Shown here: piece after piece, positions 44,901-53,807 of the stretch
Numbering within the stretch: the first letter of the stretch is position 1
Layout: every line of letters begins with the position of its first letter
From: G963662605 sp963667005
GTDB lineage: Bacteria; Bacteroidota; Ignavibacteria; Ignavibacteriales; Ignavibacteriaceae
Reading direction: 5' to 3'
NCBI GenBank assembly: GCA_963667005.1
Contig: OY762937.1
Span: 1,674,001 to 1,738,000, forward strand
Length of the DNA: 64,000 nucleotides
Notes under the pieces: generated by a model
Database searches by the model: none
Seen by the model: the letters and a program-made list of their open reading frames with translations, nothing else
What the model was told of the DNA's origin: nothing
Program-made: the position numbers and the translations under genes

Positions 44901-45147
44901 CAATTATCCGAACCCTTTCAACCCGGCGACAAAAATTTCATTTACCGTTGCTGAAAGAGGTAGAACAAGTTTGAAGATTTTTGATATGCTCGGTCGCGAA
45001 GTAACTGAATTATATAACGATATAGCAGATCCTGCACAAAATTACACGATTGATTTTAATGCGGCACATCTTTCCAGCGGTATTTATTTCAGTGTCGTGC
45101 AGACTGCTAATCAGCGTGCAGTATCAAAAATGATTCTGCTTAAGTAA
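41947..45147 (+). CDS. Pectate lyase, polysaccharide lyase family 9, multi-domain, T9SS-secreted (PL9-c)
   Basis: The longest frame starts at 41884, but that adds 21 residues that block a signal peptide and cross the hairpin at 41890. ATG 41947 has AAGGA about seven bases upstream and gives MRKFIPVFCFISLTLLLTSN ending T-F-A-Q. The protein is 1066 residues: module A (about 23-190, close to that of the esterase at 45240), Ig-like, Fn3-like and Ig-like domains, PL9 (about 549-945) and a T9SS tail (about 980-1066). The PL9 signatures ENADGFACK, CDDGWDCY and NGFKLGG are intact. The catalytic part and the A-V-P-T-V-P-D-S-I-F-H-I-P-N-S linker match the gene at 48379, so the chain looks assembled from different paralogues. 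Confidence 0.92.
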   Translation: MRKFIPVFCFISLTLLLTSNTFAQYTATWALTADKSVAVTGAQASNVVASAMIPGTTFSSGAHSTDGFACTSTASWPTTATDGMYLDFPISPDASSNITVTGLTLTAKTSGSSGSQVLALMYQVDGTGSWNVLGTAQEAAGGGTSSINFGTLAGTFNNGHTYVVRMYVYAKASGTSSSRKLYIRNVAFTGAATNANVPVITVSAASLSTFGTLTSGTSSTAQSYTVSGKRLTADVTVTASSPFQVSTDNVSFNSTATLTQSGGTLAESTVYVKCVPATADGKISGTISNESTGAVKQSVGVDATVIAQEPAQQSVVSFGSITGSSIVVKATGGNGAKRIIIASAEKAVSYFPVDATAEAGVNSNFAAATDKGNGNKVVYDGADTVVTVTGLISGTTYYFASIEYNMGTNNSQNYLTTNPGTGSIATLTTPGLSVSSATISFGDVIYNTISSEKTFSLSGKYLTPSAGNINVTAPAGFDISLTTGSGFDTSVTVPYTAGTLSAVTVYVRFKPTESKVYSGVITISGGGADNVTVSLSGTGYEYVPFVPGTIYCSPTGDDATGDGSRSKPYFSLSKAVALAVPGDTIYMRGGTYMYGATVHLSAKGTAAKRFFILAFPGEKPVLNWSNFKPASEDIRFYARGITVDTSAAYWYLKGLDLCYSPDNGVKCEGEHTTFDQCVFHHNGDGGIQIGLNKDLISVNANPEHWAAYNVVINCDSYMNADPATNYENADGFACKLYAGKGNFFYGCRSWNNCDDGWDCYQTEYEVQFENCWSWHNGDPAMWGFSSFNGDGNGFKLGGANTACKMTVRRCVALNCMWGATGGFAYNDNTDAITLLNCTAIHCGRSYNMQQSAVNIITNCADWGANRPAPKDISSSSICTNCTWTLGITVDTTMFTTVAESAAAEPRLADGSLPTKFARLVSGSALLDKGKDIGFAFTGSAPDLGAYEQGQAVPTVPDSIFHIPNSTTTKVEVEENLSPKAMTIVRNYPNPFNPATKISFTVAERGRTSLKIFDMLGREVTELYNDIADPAQNYTIDFNAAHLSSGIYFSVVQTANQRAVSKMILLK

Positions 45148-45154
45148 TATTTAT

Positions 45155-45196
45155 ACGTTATCATCCTTTCCGGCAGAGGATGATAACGTGTTTGTT
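45155..45196 (+). terminator. Rho-independent terminator after PL9-c
   Basis: A perfect 13-bp stem (ACGTTATCATCCT at 45155-45167 with AGGATGATAACGT at 45177-45189), a 9-base loop and a GTTTGTTT tail. It divides the island into separate transcription units. Confidence 0.85.
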
Positions 45197-45239
45197 TATG
45201 CCGAAAGTATAGACAGTACATATTAATAAGGAAAATTTC

Positions 45240-48200
45240 ATGAAACGTTTTTTATCAATGACCTTTTTTATATGCGTTGTATTGTTTGCGACAAATACAT
45301 TTGCACAATACACGGCAACATGGGCATTAACTACAGATAAATCCGTAGCGGTGACCGGAGCACAAGCTGCAAGTGTTGTGGCCTCCGCTATGGTTCCCGG
45401 TAGTACCTTCAGTACCGGGACTCACAATACAGACGGCTTTGCCTGCTCATACACTACCAATTGGCCGACAGCTGCCACAGAAGGCATGCATCTTGATTTT
45501 CCATTATCACCCGATCCCGCGAGCAACCTGACTATTACAGGATTAACAATGCCTGTTAAAATTTCAGGAAGCAGTGGGAATCAGATGTTCTCACTTGCAT
45601 ATCAGGTAGATGGTGCCGGAGCATGGATTGCATTGGGAACACCCCAATCAGCAACCAGCGGTGGTAGTTCTACGGTGAATTTCGGGACATTGAGTGCTTC
45701 GTTTGAAAACGGACACACCTACGTTATCCGTATGTATGTTTATGCTGCCGCAACGGGTACTTCCTCAAGCAGAAAAGCGTATGTTAAAAACGTTGCCTTC
45801 AGCGGTACTGTTACAACAGCCAACACTCCGGCAGTCGCGGTTTCAGCAAGTTCGCTAAGTAGTTTTGGCTCAGTCATAGCAGGTACACCCTCAACTGTGC
45901 AAAGCTACACAGTGTCCGGACTCCGGTTAACTGATAATGTCATTGTAACTCCTCCTTCTCCATTCAAAGTTAGCACAGATAATGCAACCTTCGTCGACTC
46001 ACTCGTGTTGGCTCCAGCCAGCGGTGTGGTTGCCGCAACAACAGTCTATGTAAAATTAATTTCAGCTGATGCTGTTGGTACTGTTGCCGGTTCGATTTCG
46101 AACCGGACTGCCGGTGCAATTGCGAAAACTGTTTCCGTTAACGGCACTGTCCTCGCATCCGAACCAGCAACGCAATCTGTCATATCATTCGGAGAAACAA
46201 CGGGCAAATCCATTGTCGTAAATATGTCAGGCGGAAACGGAGCGAAGAGGGTGCTTGTTGCTTGTGCAGACAATGCAGTAAGCTATGTTCCGACTGACGC
46301 TGCTACTGAAACAGCTAACAGTAATTATACGGCAGCTACTGATAAAGGAAATGGCAATAAAGTTGTATTTGCAGGAAGTGATGCCTCGGTGACTGTTACA
46401 GGTTTAATATCGGGAAAAACATATTACTTTAGCTGTTTTGAATACAACGATGGAACAAACAATTCACAGAACTATTTGACAACTGCTCCCGGGACGGGAA
46501 GCAAAATGACCTTGCAGGTTCCCGTTTTATCATCCAATACAGCTTTGCTTGTCTTCGGAAATATTTTATTTAATACTATCTCTGCAGAAAAATCTTTCGC
46601 TCTTTCAGGAACGTACCTTTCGCCTGCAGAGGGCTCTGTTAAAATTAGTGCACCGGCTGGATTTGAAATTTCAACCACCAGCGGTAGTGGTTATGACTCA
46701 GTAGCAACGGTTACATATACCGGTAGTACAATTAGTGCTGTCCCGGTGTATGTACGATTTAAACCGACTGAAGCAATCGCCTATAATGGCAATATAACCC
46801 AATCCGGGGGAGGAGCCGATCCATTAACCGTGGCTGTTTCAGGTAAAGGTGTTACGGAATTACCATTCCAGGCTCACTACGATTATATTGTTGCAGCCGA
46901 TGGTTCAGGGGACTTTACGACAATTCAGGCTGCGGTAGATGCAGTACCTGCAAATAACACCAAGTGGGTTGCGATATTCGTTAAAAAAGGATATTACAAT
47001 GCACATGTTGCTATCAGTAAAGCCTATGTCGCAATCGTCGGCGAAAATCGCGATAGCACAAGAATAGAAGTTGATTTCCCGCGTTCAGCATGGTACAGTC
47101 AATACGGAACAAATACAGGTTGCGGTGTTGTTAATGTTGCCGCAAACGATTCAATGGTTGTCCTCGCAAACATGACTATTATCAATACCAATGCATCTTC
47201 TTCGCAAGAATACACTGAAGTATTCCGCAGCGAACCCGGCAGTACAAAATTATGGTTTGTAAACTGTAACATGTATGCTAATTGGAGTGATACATTTTCT
47301 CCATGGGGCAAAGCAAACGGAAGATATTATGTTGCCGATTGTGATTTCCGCGGCGGCATTGACGCCGTTTGTCCACGCGGCTGGGCATACATGATCAACT
47401 GCGGTTTCACCGAATCAAGAGATAGCAGTCCTATTTGGCACGAAGGTGTCGCCGACCTCGGACAAAAATTTGTTATTCAAAACGGTTCAGTACACAGTAC
47501 GAAAAACAAATCAATCAAATTGCAAAATGCGCAAGGCTCCTACTCAATGTTCTTTTATCTGGATACGGAAATGTCAGATAGTGTTGGCAGCCTTGGTGTA
47601 AGTTCACCAACATATTTCTGGAATTGCCACCGTGTTGGTACAACAGGAGACGCTTCATGGTTTTCAACAAATACTTTATCAAATTATACTGGATCGCCAA
47701 CGCATACGGATATTAATGCAGCATGGGTGTTTGGCGGCGCATGGGATCCCGAAAATGAAATGCCTCCGGTATTACAATATGCTTCTTTGCCTCAGCCATT
47801 CTTTAAACAATATGATGTTACGGCTACTCCGGAACTCAAATGGATCGGCGCTTGCGGCGCAACCTCCTATAACGTCTATTTCGGACTTTCATCCGATCCT
47901 GCGTTTGTTGGAAATCAATCAGGAACCAGTTTTTCGCCTGGCACACTCAAATCCGGCAGAACATATTATTGGCGTGTTGATGCTGTCAATAGCGATGGTG
48001 TTATCAAAGGAAAAGTATGGCAATTTACCGTTAACGGCGTTGCCGATGTAAAAGAAGAATCGGGAATTCCCACTAAGTATTCATTAAAACAGAATTATCC
48101 AAATCCGTTTAATCCGTCAACCTCTATCAAATATCAGGTTCCGGCAAGCGGACAGGTTGAATTAAAAGTTTATGACGTACTTGGTAAAGAAGTCGCAACC

Positions 48201-48335
48201 TTAGTTAATGCAGTTAGAACTGCCGGAACTTACGAATGTACATTCAACGCTTCAAATCTTCCGAGCGGATTGTATATCTACTCGCTCAAGGCAGGAGGCA
48301 GCACATTAACAAAGAAAATGCTTCTCCTTAAGTAA
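45240..48335 (+). CDS. Divergent pectin methylesterase, carbohydrate esterase family 8, T9SS-secreted
   Basis: Removes methyl groups from pectin so that pectate lyases can cut it. 1031 residues: signal peptide (1-22), module A (about 23-190), Ig-like, Fn3-like and Ig-like domains, CE8 beta-helix (about 545-855), a further Fn3 domain (about 863-930) and a T9SS tail (about 948-1031). The CE8 start D-G-S-G-D-F-T-T-I-Q-A-A-V is clear. The first catalytic aspartate is kept in W-S-D-T-F-S (usual Q-D-T-L) and the second in G-G-I-D-A-V-C-P-R-G (usual V-D-F-I-F-G). The usual L-G-R-P-W arginine motif is not evident. It is thus a divergent CE8, and activity is probable but not certain. Confidence 0.85.
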   Translation: MKRFLSMTFFICVVLFATNTFAQYTATWALTTDKSVAVTGAQAASVVASAMVPGSTFSTGTHNTDGFACSYTTNWPTAATEGMHLDFPLSPDPASNLTITGLTMPVKISGSSGNQMFSLAYQVDGAGAWIALGTPQSATSGGSSTVNFGTLSASFENGHTYVIRMYVYAAATGTSSSRKAYVKNVAFSGTVTTANTPAVAVSASSLSSFGSVIAGTPSTVQSYTVSGLRLTDNVIVTPPSPFKVSTDNATFVDSLVLAPASGVVAATTVYVKLISADAVGTVAGSISNRTAGAIAKTVSVNGTVLASEPATQSVISFGETTGKSIVVNMSGGNGAKRVLVACADNAVSYVPTDAATETANSNYTAATDKGNGNKVVFAGSDASVTVTGLISGKTYYFSCFEYNDGTNNSQNYLTTAPGTGSKMTLQVPVLSSNTALLVFGNILFNTISAEKSFALSGTYLSPAEGSVKISAPAGFEISTTSGSGYDSVATVTYTGSTISAVPVYVRFKPTEAIAYNGNITQSGGGADPLTVAVSGKGVTELPFQAHYDYIVAADGSGDFTTIQAAVDAVPANNTKWVAIFVKKGYYNAHVAISKAYVAIVGENRDSTRIEVDFPRSAWYSQYGTNTGCGVVNVAANDSMVVLANMTIINTNASSSQEYTEVFRSEPGSTKLWFVNCNMYANWSDTFSPWGKANGRYYVADCDFRGGIDAVCPRGWAYMINCGFTESRDSSPIWHEGVADLGQKFVIQNGSVHSTKNKSIKLQNAQGSYSMFFYLDTEMSDSVGSLGVSSPTYFWNCHRVGTTGDASWFSTNTLSNYTGSPTHTDINAAWVFGGAWDPENEMPPVLQYASLPQPFFKQYDVTATPELKWIGACGATSYNVYFGLSSDPAFVGNQSGTSFSPGTLKSGRTYYWRVDAVNSDGVIKGKVWQFTVNGVADVKEESGIPTKYSLKQNYPNPFNPSTSIKYQVPASGQVELKVYDVLGKEVATLVNAVRTAGTYECTFNASNLPSGLYIYSLKAGGSTLTKKMLLLK

Positions 48336-48378
48336 GATGATGCAATTAATACAAAATAGTAAATAGGGCACACGAGAG

Positions 48379-50616
48379 ATGAGAAAATATATATTAATAA
48401 TGGCTATTGCCTTGCTTTGCACACAAGCATGGGCTGAACGCCTTGTTTTTCAGGCCGAGAACGGAAAGCGTTCTTCCGGGACAGTAGATGTGGAATATGC
48501 CGGCTACACCGGAACTGGATACTTGAATACCGCTAATGCAACTGGTGAATATGTTGAATTTGAAGTTGGCGTTGCAAATGAAGCAGATGATACACTGATA
48601 TTTGTTTACGCACATAATAAGACAGATAACCGAACTGCATCCGTTACGGTAAATGGAGCCGTTGTTGTTAGTTCATTGGGTTTCCCCTCGACTGGTGCAT
48701 GGACTACATGGTTACCTGTAACTGCTATTGTTCATTTAAAAGCCGGAGCAAACACAATTCGATTGACATCTCTTACTTCAGGTGGATTGGCGAATCTTGA
48801 CAGGATGGAAGTCGGCGCGGCGGATGGAAGTTTTCAGTTTAAACTTACTACTTCGGTTAGTGGGCACGGAAATATCACGGTAGATCCGGTAGGGCCTTAC
48901 TATTCATTTGGCACATCGGTTAAACTTACTGCAGTACCGGATGCAAATACTACATTTACCGGATGGTCTGGAGATACTACATCAACCGATAATCCGGTAA
49001 CAATTACTATGTCAAAAGATAAGTCTCTGACAGCAATATTCTTCTCTGTTGTCGGCGGAACGAAGTATTGTTCTCCTGACGGTGATGATAATAGCGGAGA
49101 CGGCTCTTTTGCTAAACCGTATTATTCATTATCCAAAGCAGTAGAACTTGTCAGTCCGGGTGATACAATTTTTATGCGCGGCGGGACATATTATTATACT
49201 GCAACGGTACATCTCGCCGCAAAAGGAACACCCACGCAACGCTTTATTTTAATGGCATATCAGAGTGAGAAACCGGTTTTAAACTACTCAAAGTGGACTC
49301 CGGCAAATGAAACTGAGCGCGGTGCTGCAAGAGCTATGAAGGTAGATACTACAGCCGCATATTGGTATGTTAAGGGATTGGAAATATGCTACGCGCCTGA
49401 TAATGGCGTTAAATGCGAGGGCGACCATACAACATTCGACCAGTGCATATTTCATCATAACGGTGATGGCGGAATCCAGATCGGCTTGAATAAAGATTCG
49501 TTCTCTACAAATCCGAATCCCGATCATTGGGCTGCATACAATACTGTTCTTAACTGTGATTCCTATATGAACGCGGATCCGGCTACAGATTATGAAAATG
49601 CTGATGGATTTGCATGCAAACTTTATGCAGGCAAGGGAAATTTCTTCTATGGCTGCCGTTCCTGGAATAATTGCGATGATGGATGGGATTGTTATCAGAC
49701 TGAATATGAAGTTCAATTTGAAAACTGCTGGGCATGGCATAACGGTGATCCGGCGTTGTGGGGATTCAGCTCGTTTAATGGTGATGGAAATGGATTTAAA
49801 CTCGGCGGTAATGGCACGTATTCGCCAATGACGCTTCGTCGCTGTGTTGCGTTGAATTGCAACTGGGGTGCTTTAGGTGGATTCGCTTACAATGACAACA
49901 TAGCACCTATCACTTTGCTAAACTGCACTGCAATTCATTGCGGCAGAAGTTATAACATGCAGCAGACAGCCGCTAATATTATGACCAACTGTGCTGACTG
50001 GGGTGCCGACCGGCCTGCTCCTAAAGATATTTCTTCAAGCTCTATTTGTACTAACTGTACATGGACGCTGGGAATAACGGTTGATACGACAATGTTTGTG
50101 ACAGTTGCCGAATCAGCAGCGATTGAGTCGCGTCAGGCTGATGGCGCACTACCGACAAGATTTGCAAAATTGGTTTCCGGAAGCAAACTAATTGATAAAG
50201 GAACTTCTGTTGGAATTCCATTTTTAGGTGCTGCTCCTGACCTTGGTGCATATGAATTCGGTCAGGCAGTTCCAACGGTGCCGGATTCGATTTTCCATAT
50301 TCCTAATTCGGGTGTTTCTGGAATTGAGATTCAACAAAATCTAACTCCGAATACATTAACGGTAGTGCGGAACTATCCGAACCCGTTTAATCCAGCAACA
50401 AACATTACTTTTAGTGTTGCACAAAAAGGACACGCGACATTAAAGATCTATGACATGGTTGGCCGTGAAGTAGCAGAATTATTCAATAATGAAGCTAATC
50501 CCAACAGCAAATACACGGTAAATTTTAACGCAGGCAATCTATCGAGTGGTATCTATTTCAGTGTGGTACACTGCGGAAACCAGCATGCGGTTAGCAAAAT
50601 GATATTAATGAAGTAA
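48379..50616 (+). CDS. Pectate lyase, family 9, with CBM35-like domain, T9SS-secreted (PL9-d)
   Basis: 745 residues: signal peptide (1-19, ends A-W-A), a CBM35/CBM6-type beta-sandwich (about 22-150; F-Q-A-E-N-G start and N-L-D-R-M-E-V end), a bacterial-repeat domain (about 152-222; T-F-T-G-W-S-G-D), PL9 (about 226-630) and a T9SS tail (about 660-745). The PL9 signatures ENADGFACK, CDDGWDCY and NGFKLGG are intact. The catalytic and tail parts are very close to PL9-c, but the front end is wholly different, a clear module swap. Only nine bases separate it from the next gene, and 43 from the esterase, with no terminator between. Confidence 0.93.
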   Translation: MRKYILIMAIALLCTQAWAERLVFQAENGKRSSGTVDVEYAGYTGTGYLNTANATGEYVEFEVGVANEADDTLIFVYAHNKTDNRTASVTVNGAVVVSSLGFPSTGAWTTWLPVTAIVHLKAGANTIRLTSLTSGGLANLDRMEVGAADGSFQFKLTTSVSGHGNITVDPVGPYYSFGTSVKLTAVPDANTTFTGWSGDTTSTDNPVTITMSKDKSLTAIFFSVVGGTKYCSPDGDDNSGDGSFAKPYYSLSKAVELVSPGDTIFMRGGTYYYTATVHLAAKGTPTQRFILMAYQSEKPVLNYSKWTPANETERGAARAMKVDTTAAYWYVKGLEICYAPDNGVKCEGDHTTFDQCIFHHNGDGGIQIGLNKDSFSTNPNPDHWAAYNTVLNCDSYMNADPATDYENADGFACKLYAGKGNFFYGCRSWNNCDDGWDCYQTEYEVQFENCWAWHNGDPALWGFSSFNGDGNGFKLGGNGTYSPMTLRRCVALNCNWGALGGFAYNDNIAPITLLNCTAIHCGRSYNMQQTAANIMTNCADWGADRPAPKDISSSSICTNCTWTLGITVDTTMFVTVAESAAIESRQADGALPTRFAKLVSGSKLIDKGTSVGIPFLGAAPDLGAYEFGQAVPTVPDSIFHIPNSGVSGIEIQQNLTPNTLTVVRNYPNPFNPATNITFSVAQKGHATLKIYDMVGREVAELFNNEANPNSKYTVNFNAGNLSSGIYFSVVHCGNQHAVSKMILMK

Positions 50617-50625
50617 GGATTTATT

Positions 50626-52137
50626 ATGTATAAATGCTCGTTTCTTGTAGTTGCATTTCTTTCAAGCTTCTTGCTTGGTCAAGCATTATATGTATCACCG
50701 ACCGGAAGTGATTCAAACCCCGGTACGATTGATTCAGCGCTTGCAACTCCGCAGGCAGCCATGGCAAAGTTATCATCCGACGGTTCAGGCGCGATGATAT
50801 GGATTCGCGGCGGTACGTATAAGCTCAGTTCTCAGTTAAAAACGAGTAAGAATGGCGCTGCTGGTAACCTTAATAAAATTTGGGCATATCCCGGAGAGAA
50901 ACCAATATTTGATTTTACGGGATTAAATGATCGCGGCGTCTATTTTAGTAAAAGCTATTGGCACATGAGGGGAATTGAAGAATGCAACGCAGGCAGTAAC
51001 GGAATTTGTTTTTCCGGTTGTGGAAATAATATTTTAGAAGGATGTGTCGCGCATGACAACGGTCTGGAAGGTATTAAGATCACCGGGTCAAGCAGTAACC
51101 TTACTCACGATAATTTGATCCTTAATTGCGATTCATACCGTAACTATGATGCCGCAGGTAATGGCGAAAATGCAGACGGTTTTGCGGCGAAAACCGGGAC
51201 CGGCTCGGGGAATGTTTTTAGAGGATGCCGTGCCTGGTATAACTCGGATGACGGCTGGGATTTTTACGAAAATAGCACCGGGGGATTGACATTGGATAGC
51301 TGCTGGGCCTTCTGGAATGGCGTTAACTTGTGGGGCAATGGTTCTTGGGCGGGTGACGGCGACGGATTTAAGCTCGGTGGAGCAAAAACGACTTCCGAAC
51401 ATAAATTAACAAATTGTATAGCATTTGACAATATTTTGAGCGGCTTTGCACAAAATCATGCTTACGCAGGACAAACGATGATTAACTGCACCAGTTACCG
51501 CAATTCGCAAAACACCTTTTCATTTTATGAGGCCGCAACAGCAGGCACTCTCTTGCATCATGTTTTGAAAAACTGTGTTTCATATGGCGGTAAAGGTGTT
51601 ACGCTTTACACTTCAACAGAACAAGTTACGAATAGCTGGCAGACTTTAACTTTGACAGATGCTGATTTCGAGAGCCTTGATACAGCTGGCGTTACAGGTC
51701 CGCGTAATGCCGATTATAGCTTACCTAAACTGAAATTCTTACATCTTGCAAAAGGCAGTCAGGCTATCGACAAAGGTACAAATGTCGGAATAGCGTTTAC
51801 CGGATCTGCTCCTGATATGGGCGCTTATGAATATTCCGGGACTACCGGAATTGGCAATGATCTTGCTCATGCAAAAGGGTTTGTCTTAGGCCAGAACTAT
51901 CCGAATCCTTTCAATCCGTCAACCATGATTCGATATCAGGTCCCGGTAAGTGGAAATGTTGAATTGAAAGTGTTTGATGTGCTGGGTAAAGAAGTTGCAG
52001 AGCTGGTGAACGGAATTCAATCAGCAGGCACATATAGCTGCGTATTCAATGCAGCAGCATTGCCGAGCGGATTATATTTCTATACTCTTAAATCAGGAAG
52101 TAATGTTGAGACTAAAAAAATGCTTCTTCTTAAGTAA
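50626..52137 (+). CDS. Pectate lyase, family 9, compact form, T9SS-secreted (PL9-e)
   Basis: The minimal PL9 of the island at 503 residues: signal peptide (1-19), PL9 beta-helix (about 20-405) and T9SS tail (about 420-503), without Ig or binding modules. Signatures are ENADGFAAK near 183, NSDDGWDFY near 206 and D-G-F-K-L-G-G near 247. It is the copy most like the characterised Pel9A/PelL enzymes. An AAGGA site overlaps the end of the preceding gene, so it is translated from the same message as PL9-d. The next gene follows after 23 bases. Confidence 0.93.
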   Translation: MYKCSFLVVAFLSSFLLGQALYVSPTGSDSNPGTIDSALATPQAAMAKLSSDGSGAMIWIRGGTYKLSSQLKTSKNGAAGNLNKIWAYPGEKPIFDFTGLNDRGVYFSKSYWHMRGIEECNAGSNGICFSGCGNNILEGCVAHDNGLEGIKITGSSSNLTHDNLILNCDSYRNYDAAGNGENADGFAAKTGTGSGNVFRGCRAWYNSDDGWDFYENSTGGLTLDSCWAFWNGVNLWGNGSWAGDGDGFKLGGAKTTSEHKLTNCIAFDNILSGFAQNHAYAGQTMINCTSYRNSQNTFSFYEAATAGTLLHHVLKNCVSYGGKGVTLYTSTEQVTNSWQTLTLTDADFESLDTAGVTGPRNADYSLPKLKFLHLAKGSQAIDKGTNVGIAFTGSAPDMGAYEYSGTTGIGNDLAHAKGFVLGQNYPNPFNPSTMIRYQVPVSGNVELKVFDVLGKEVAELVNGIQSAGTYSCVFNAAALPSGLYFYTLKSGSNVETKKMLLLK

Positions 52138-52160
52138 TTTGAGCAGATTCGCATTATAAC

Positions 52161-53807
52161 ATGAAGATATACAAAAACATACTTGCATTTTGCGCTTTGC
52201 TTAGTCTGCAAACTCTGCATGCACAACAGCCGGCATTTCCGGGAGCGGAAGGCGCAGGAATGTATACCGTAGGCGGCCGCTATGGTGATGTTTATCATGT
52301 TACCAATTTAAATAATTCAGGCAGCGGGTCACTTCGTGATGGGGTTGAAACCGCGCCTGATAACGGTCGAACAATAATTTTTGATGTTTCAGGCAACATT
52401 TCACTTTCTTCCTCACTAAAGATTACCAAGTCTCACATTACTATAGCAGGACAAACTGCTCCGGGTAAAGGTATTTGTCTGAAGGATGGCCGCTTTATAG
52501 TCGCGGGAAATGATATTATTATCAGGCATATGCGCTTTCGCCCAAGCCAATCAGGCGGTGATGGCGATGCTCTGAATATATCAGGCACGAATCTTATTAT
52601 TGATCATTGCAGTGCTTCGTGGTCATCGGATGAAGTTATGAGCACTGCCGAGAATGCAAATAACAATATTACACTGCAGTGGAATTTGATATACGAAGGC
52701 CTGAATATTTCTTATCACTATGAAAACGGTGTGCTGCTCGACCACTCAATGGGTTCCCTGCTTTCCACCTCGATTGACGGTGGAATGATATCTGTGCATC
52801 ACAATTTATATGCACACAACAGAACCAGGAATCCCAAACCGACGGTAAGCGCTGAAAACATTGCCTTAAATTTCGATTTTAGCAATAACATTATATACGA
52901 TTGGGGAGATAAAGCAGGGTACAGTTCGGATGACTCGCTGCACTTTGTTAATATGAATTACGTAAACAATTATCTTATAGCCGGCTCATCAACAAAAGCA
53001 AGTAAGTGCACGACTGCATTCAACGGTATTGCATCCAGCACACATATATTCCAGAGCGGCAATAAAATAGACGGTAACCGTGATAAAGTTCTTAATGGTA
53101 CGAATATCGGATGGGGAATGTTTGAGGGTGATTACAAGCCGATGAATACTGCCTATGTATTACCCGGCATCCGGACGGAATCAGCCGATTCAGCATATAA
53201 TGATGTATTGCAGTCCGCCGGAGCGTTCTGGTGGAACCGGGATTCGGCAGATACACGGGTGATAGCAGATGTGCAAAATGAAACAGGCAGTATTATTAAT
53301 TTGCAGTCGGACGTCGGTGGATGGGAAAATTTGCCAGTACTATCCCGGCAGGTAACCTGGGATACCGATAAAGACGGTATGCCGGATACATGGGAGGTGG
53401 ATCAAGGACTGAATCCGAATAGTGACGGGGATGCATCATTACTGTGTGCTGACGGATATACGAATCTCGAGCATTATATCAACGGGATTATTCCAGCTGT
53501 AACGACTGATGTATCTTCTTCAGTAAATAACCGGTTACAAATTTCGAAATTTGTGCTACACAATAATTATCCAAATCCTTGTAATCCCGGTACTACAATT
53601 TCTTATTCCATTCCACAGCAAGGCCGTGTGCGGATTCGTGTCTTCAATACATTGGGTAATGAAGTTTCATCTGTATGTGATGAAATACAAGATGCCGGTC
53701 TGCACAATACATATATCGACGCATCACACTTATCAAGCGGAGTATATTTCTATCAGGTTGAGTACAATAATAACCGGCAGTCAAAAAAGATGGTGCTGCT
53801 GAAATGA
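52161..53807 (+). CDS. Pectate lyase, family 1-like, with calcium-loop linker, T9SS-secreted
   Basis: 548 residues: signal peptide (1-21, ends H-A-Q), PL1-type beta-helix (about 23-395), a calcium-loop region (D-T-D-K-D-G-M-P-D-T-W near 410 and N-S-D-G-D-A) of the thrombospondin-3/dockerin kind, and a T9SS tail (about 465-548) with the variant NYPNPCNPGT. Landmarks include F-P-G-A-E-G-A-G near 24, G-R-T-I-I-F-D-V-S-G-N, I-I-D-H-C-S-A-S-W-S-S-D-E near 150 and H-N-R-T-R-N-P-K near 220. Proteins of this group act on pectate or related polymers with trisaccharide release in some members; the exact product is not predictable. It overlaps the GH105 gene by ATGA. Confidence 0.9.
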   Translation: MKIYKNILAFCALLSLQTLHAQQPAFPGAEGAGMYTVGGRYGDVYHVTNLNNSGSGSLRDGVETAPDNGRTIIFDVSGNISLSSSLKITKSHITIAGQTAPGKGICLKDGRFIVAGNDIIIRHMRFRPSQSGGDGDALNISGTNLIIDHCSASWSSDEVMSTAENANNNITLQWNLIYEGLNISYHYENGVLLDHSMGSLLSTSIDGGMISVHHNLYAHNRTRNPKPTVSAENIALNFDFSNNIIYDWGDKAGYSSDDSLHFVNMNYVNNYLIAGSSTKASKCTTAFNGIASSTHIFQSGNKIDGNRDKVLNGTNIGWGMFEGDYKPMNTAYVLPGIRTESADSAYNDVLQSAGAFWWNRDSADTRVIADVQNETGSIINLQSDVGGWENLPVLSRQVTWDTDKDGMPDTWEVDQGLNPNSDGDASLLCADGYTNLEHYINGIIPAVTTDVSSSVNNRLQISKFVLHNNYPNPCNPGTTISYSIPQQGRVRIRVFNTLGNEVSSVCDEIQDAGLHNTYIDASHLSSGVYFYQVEYNNNRQSKKMVLLK

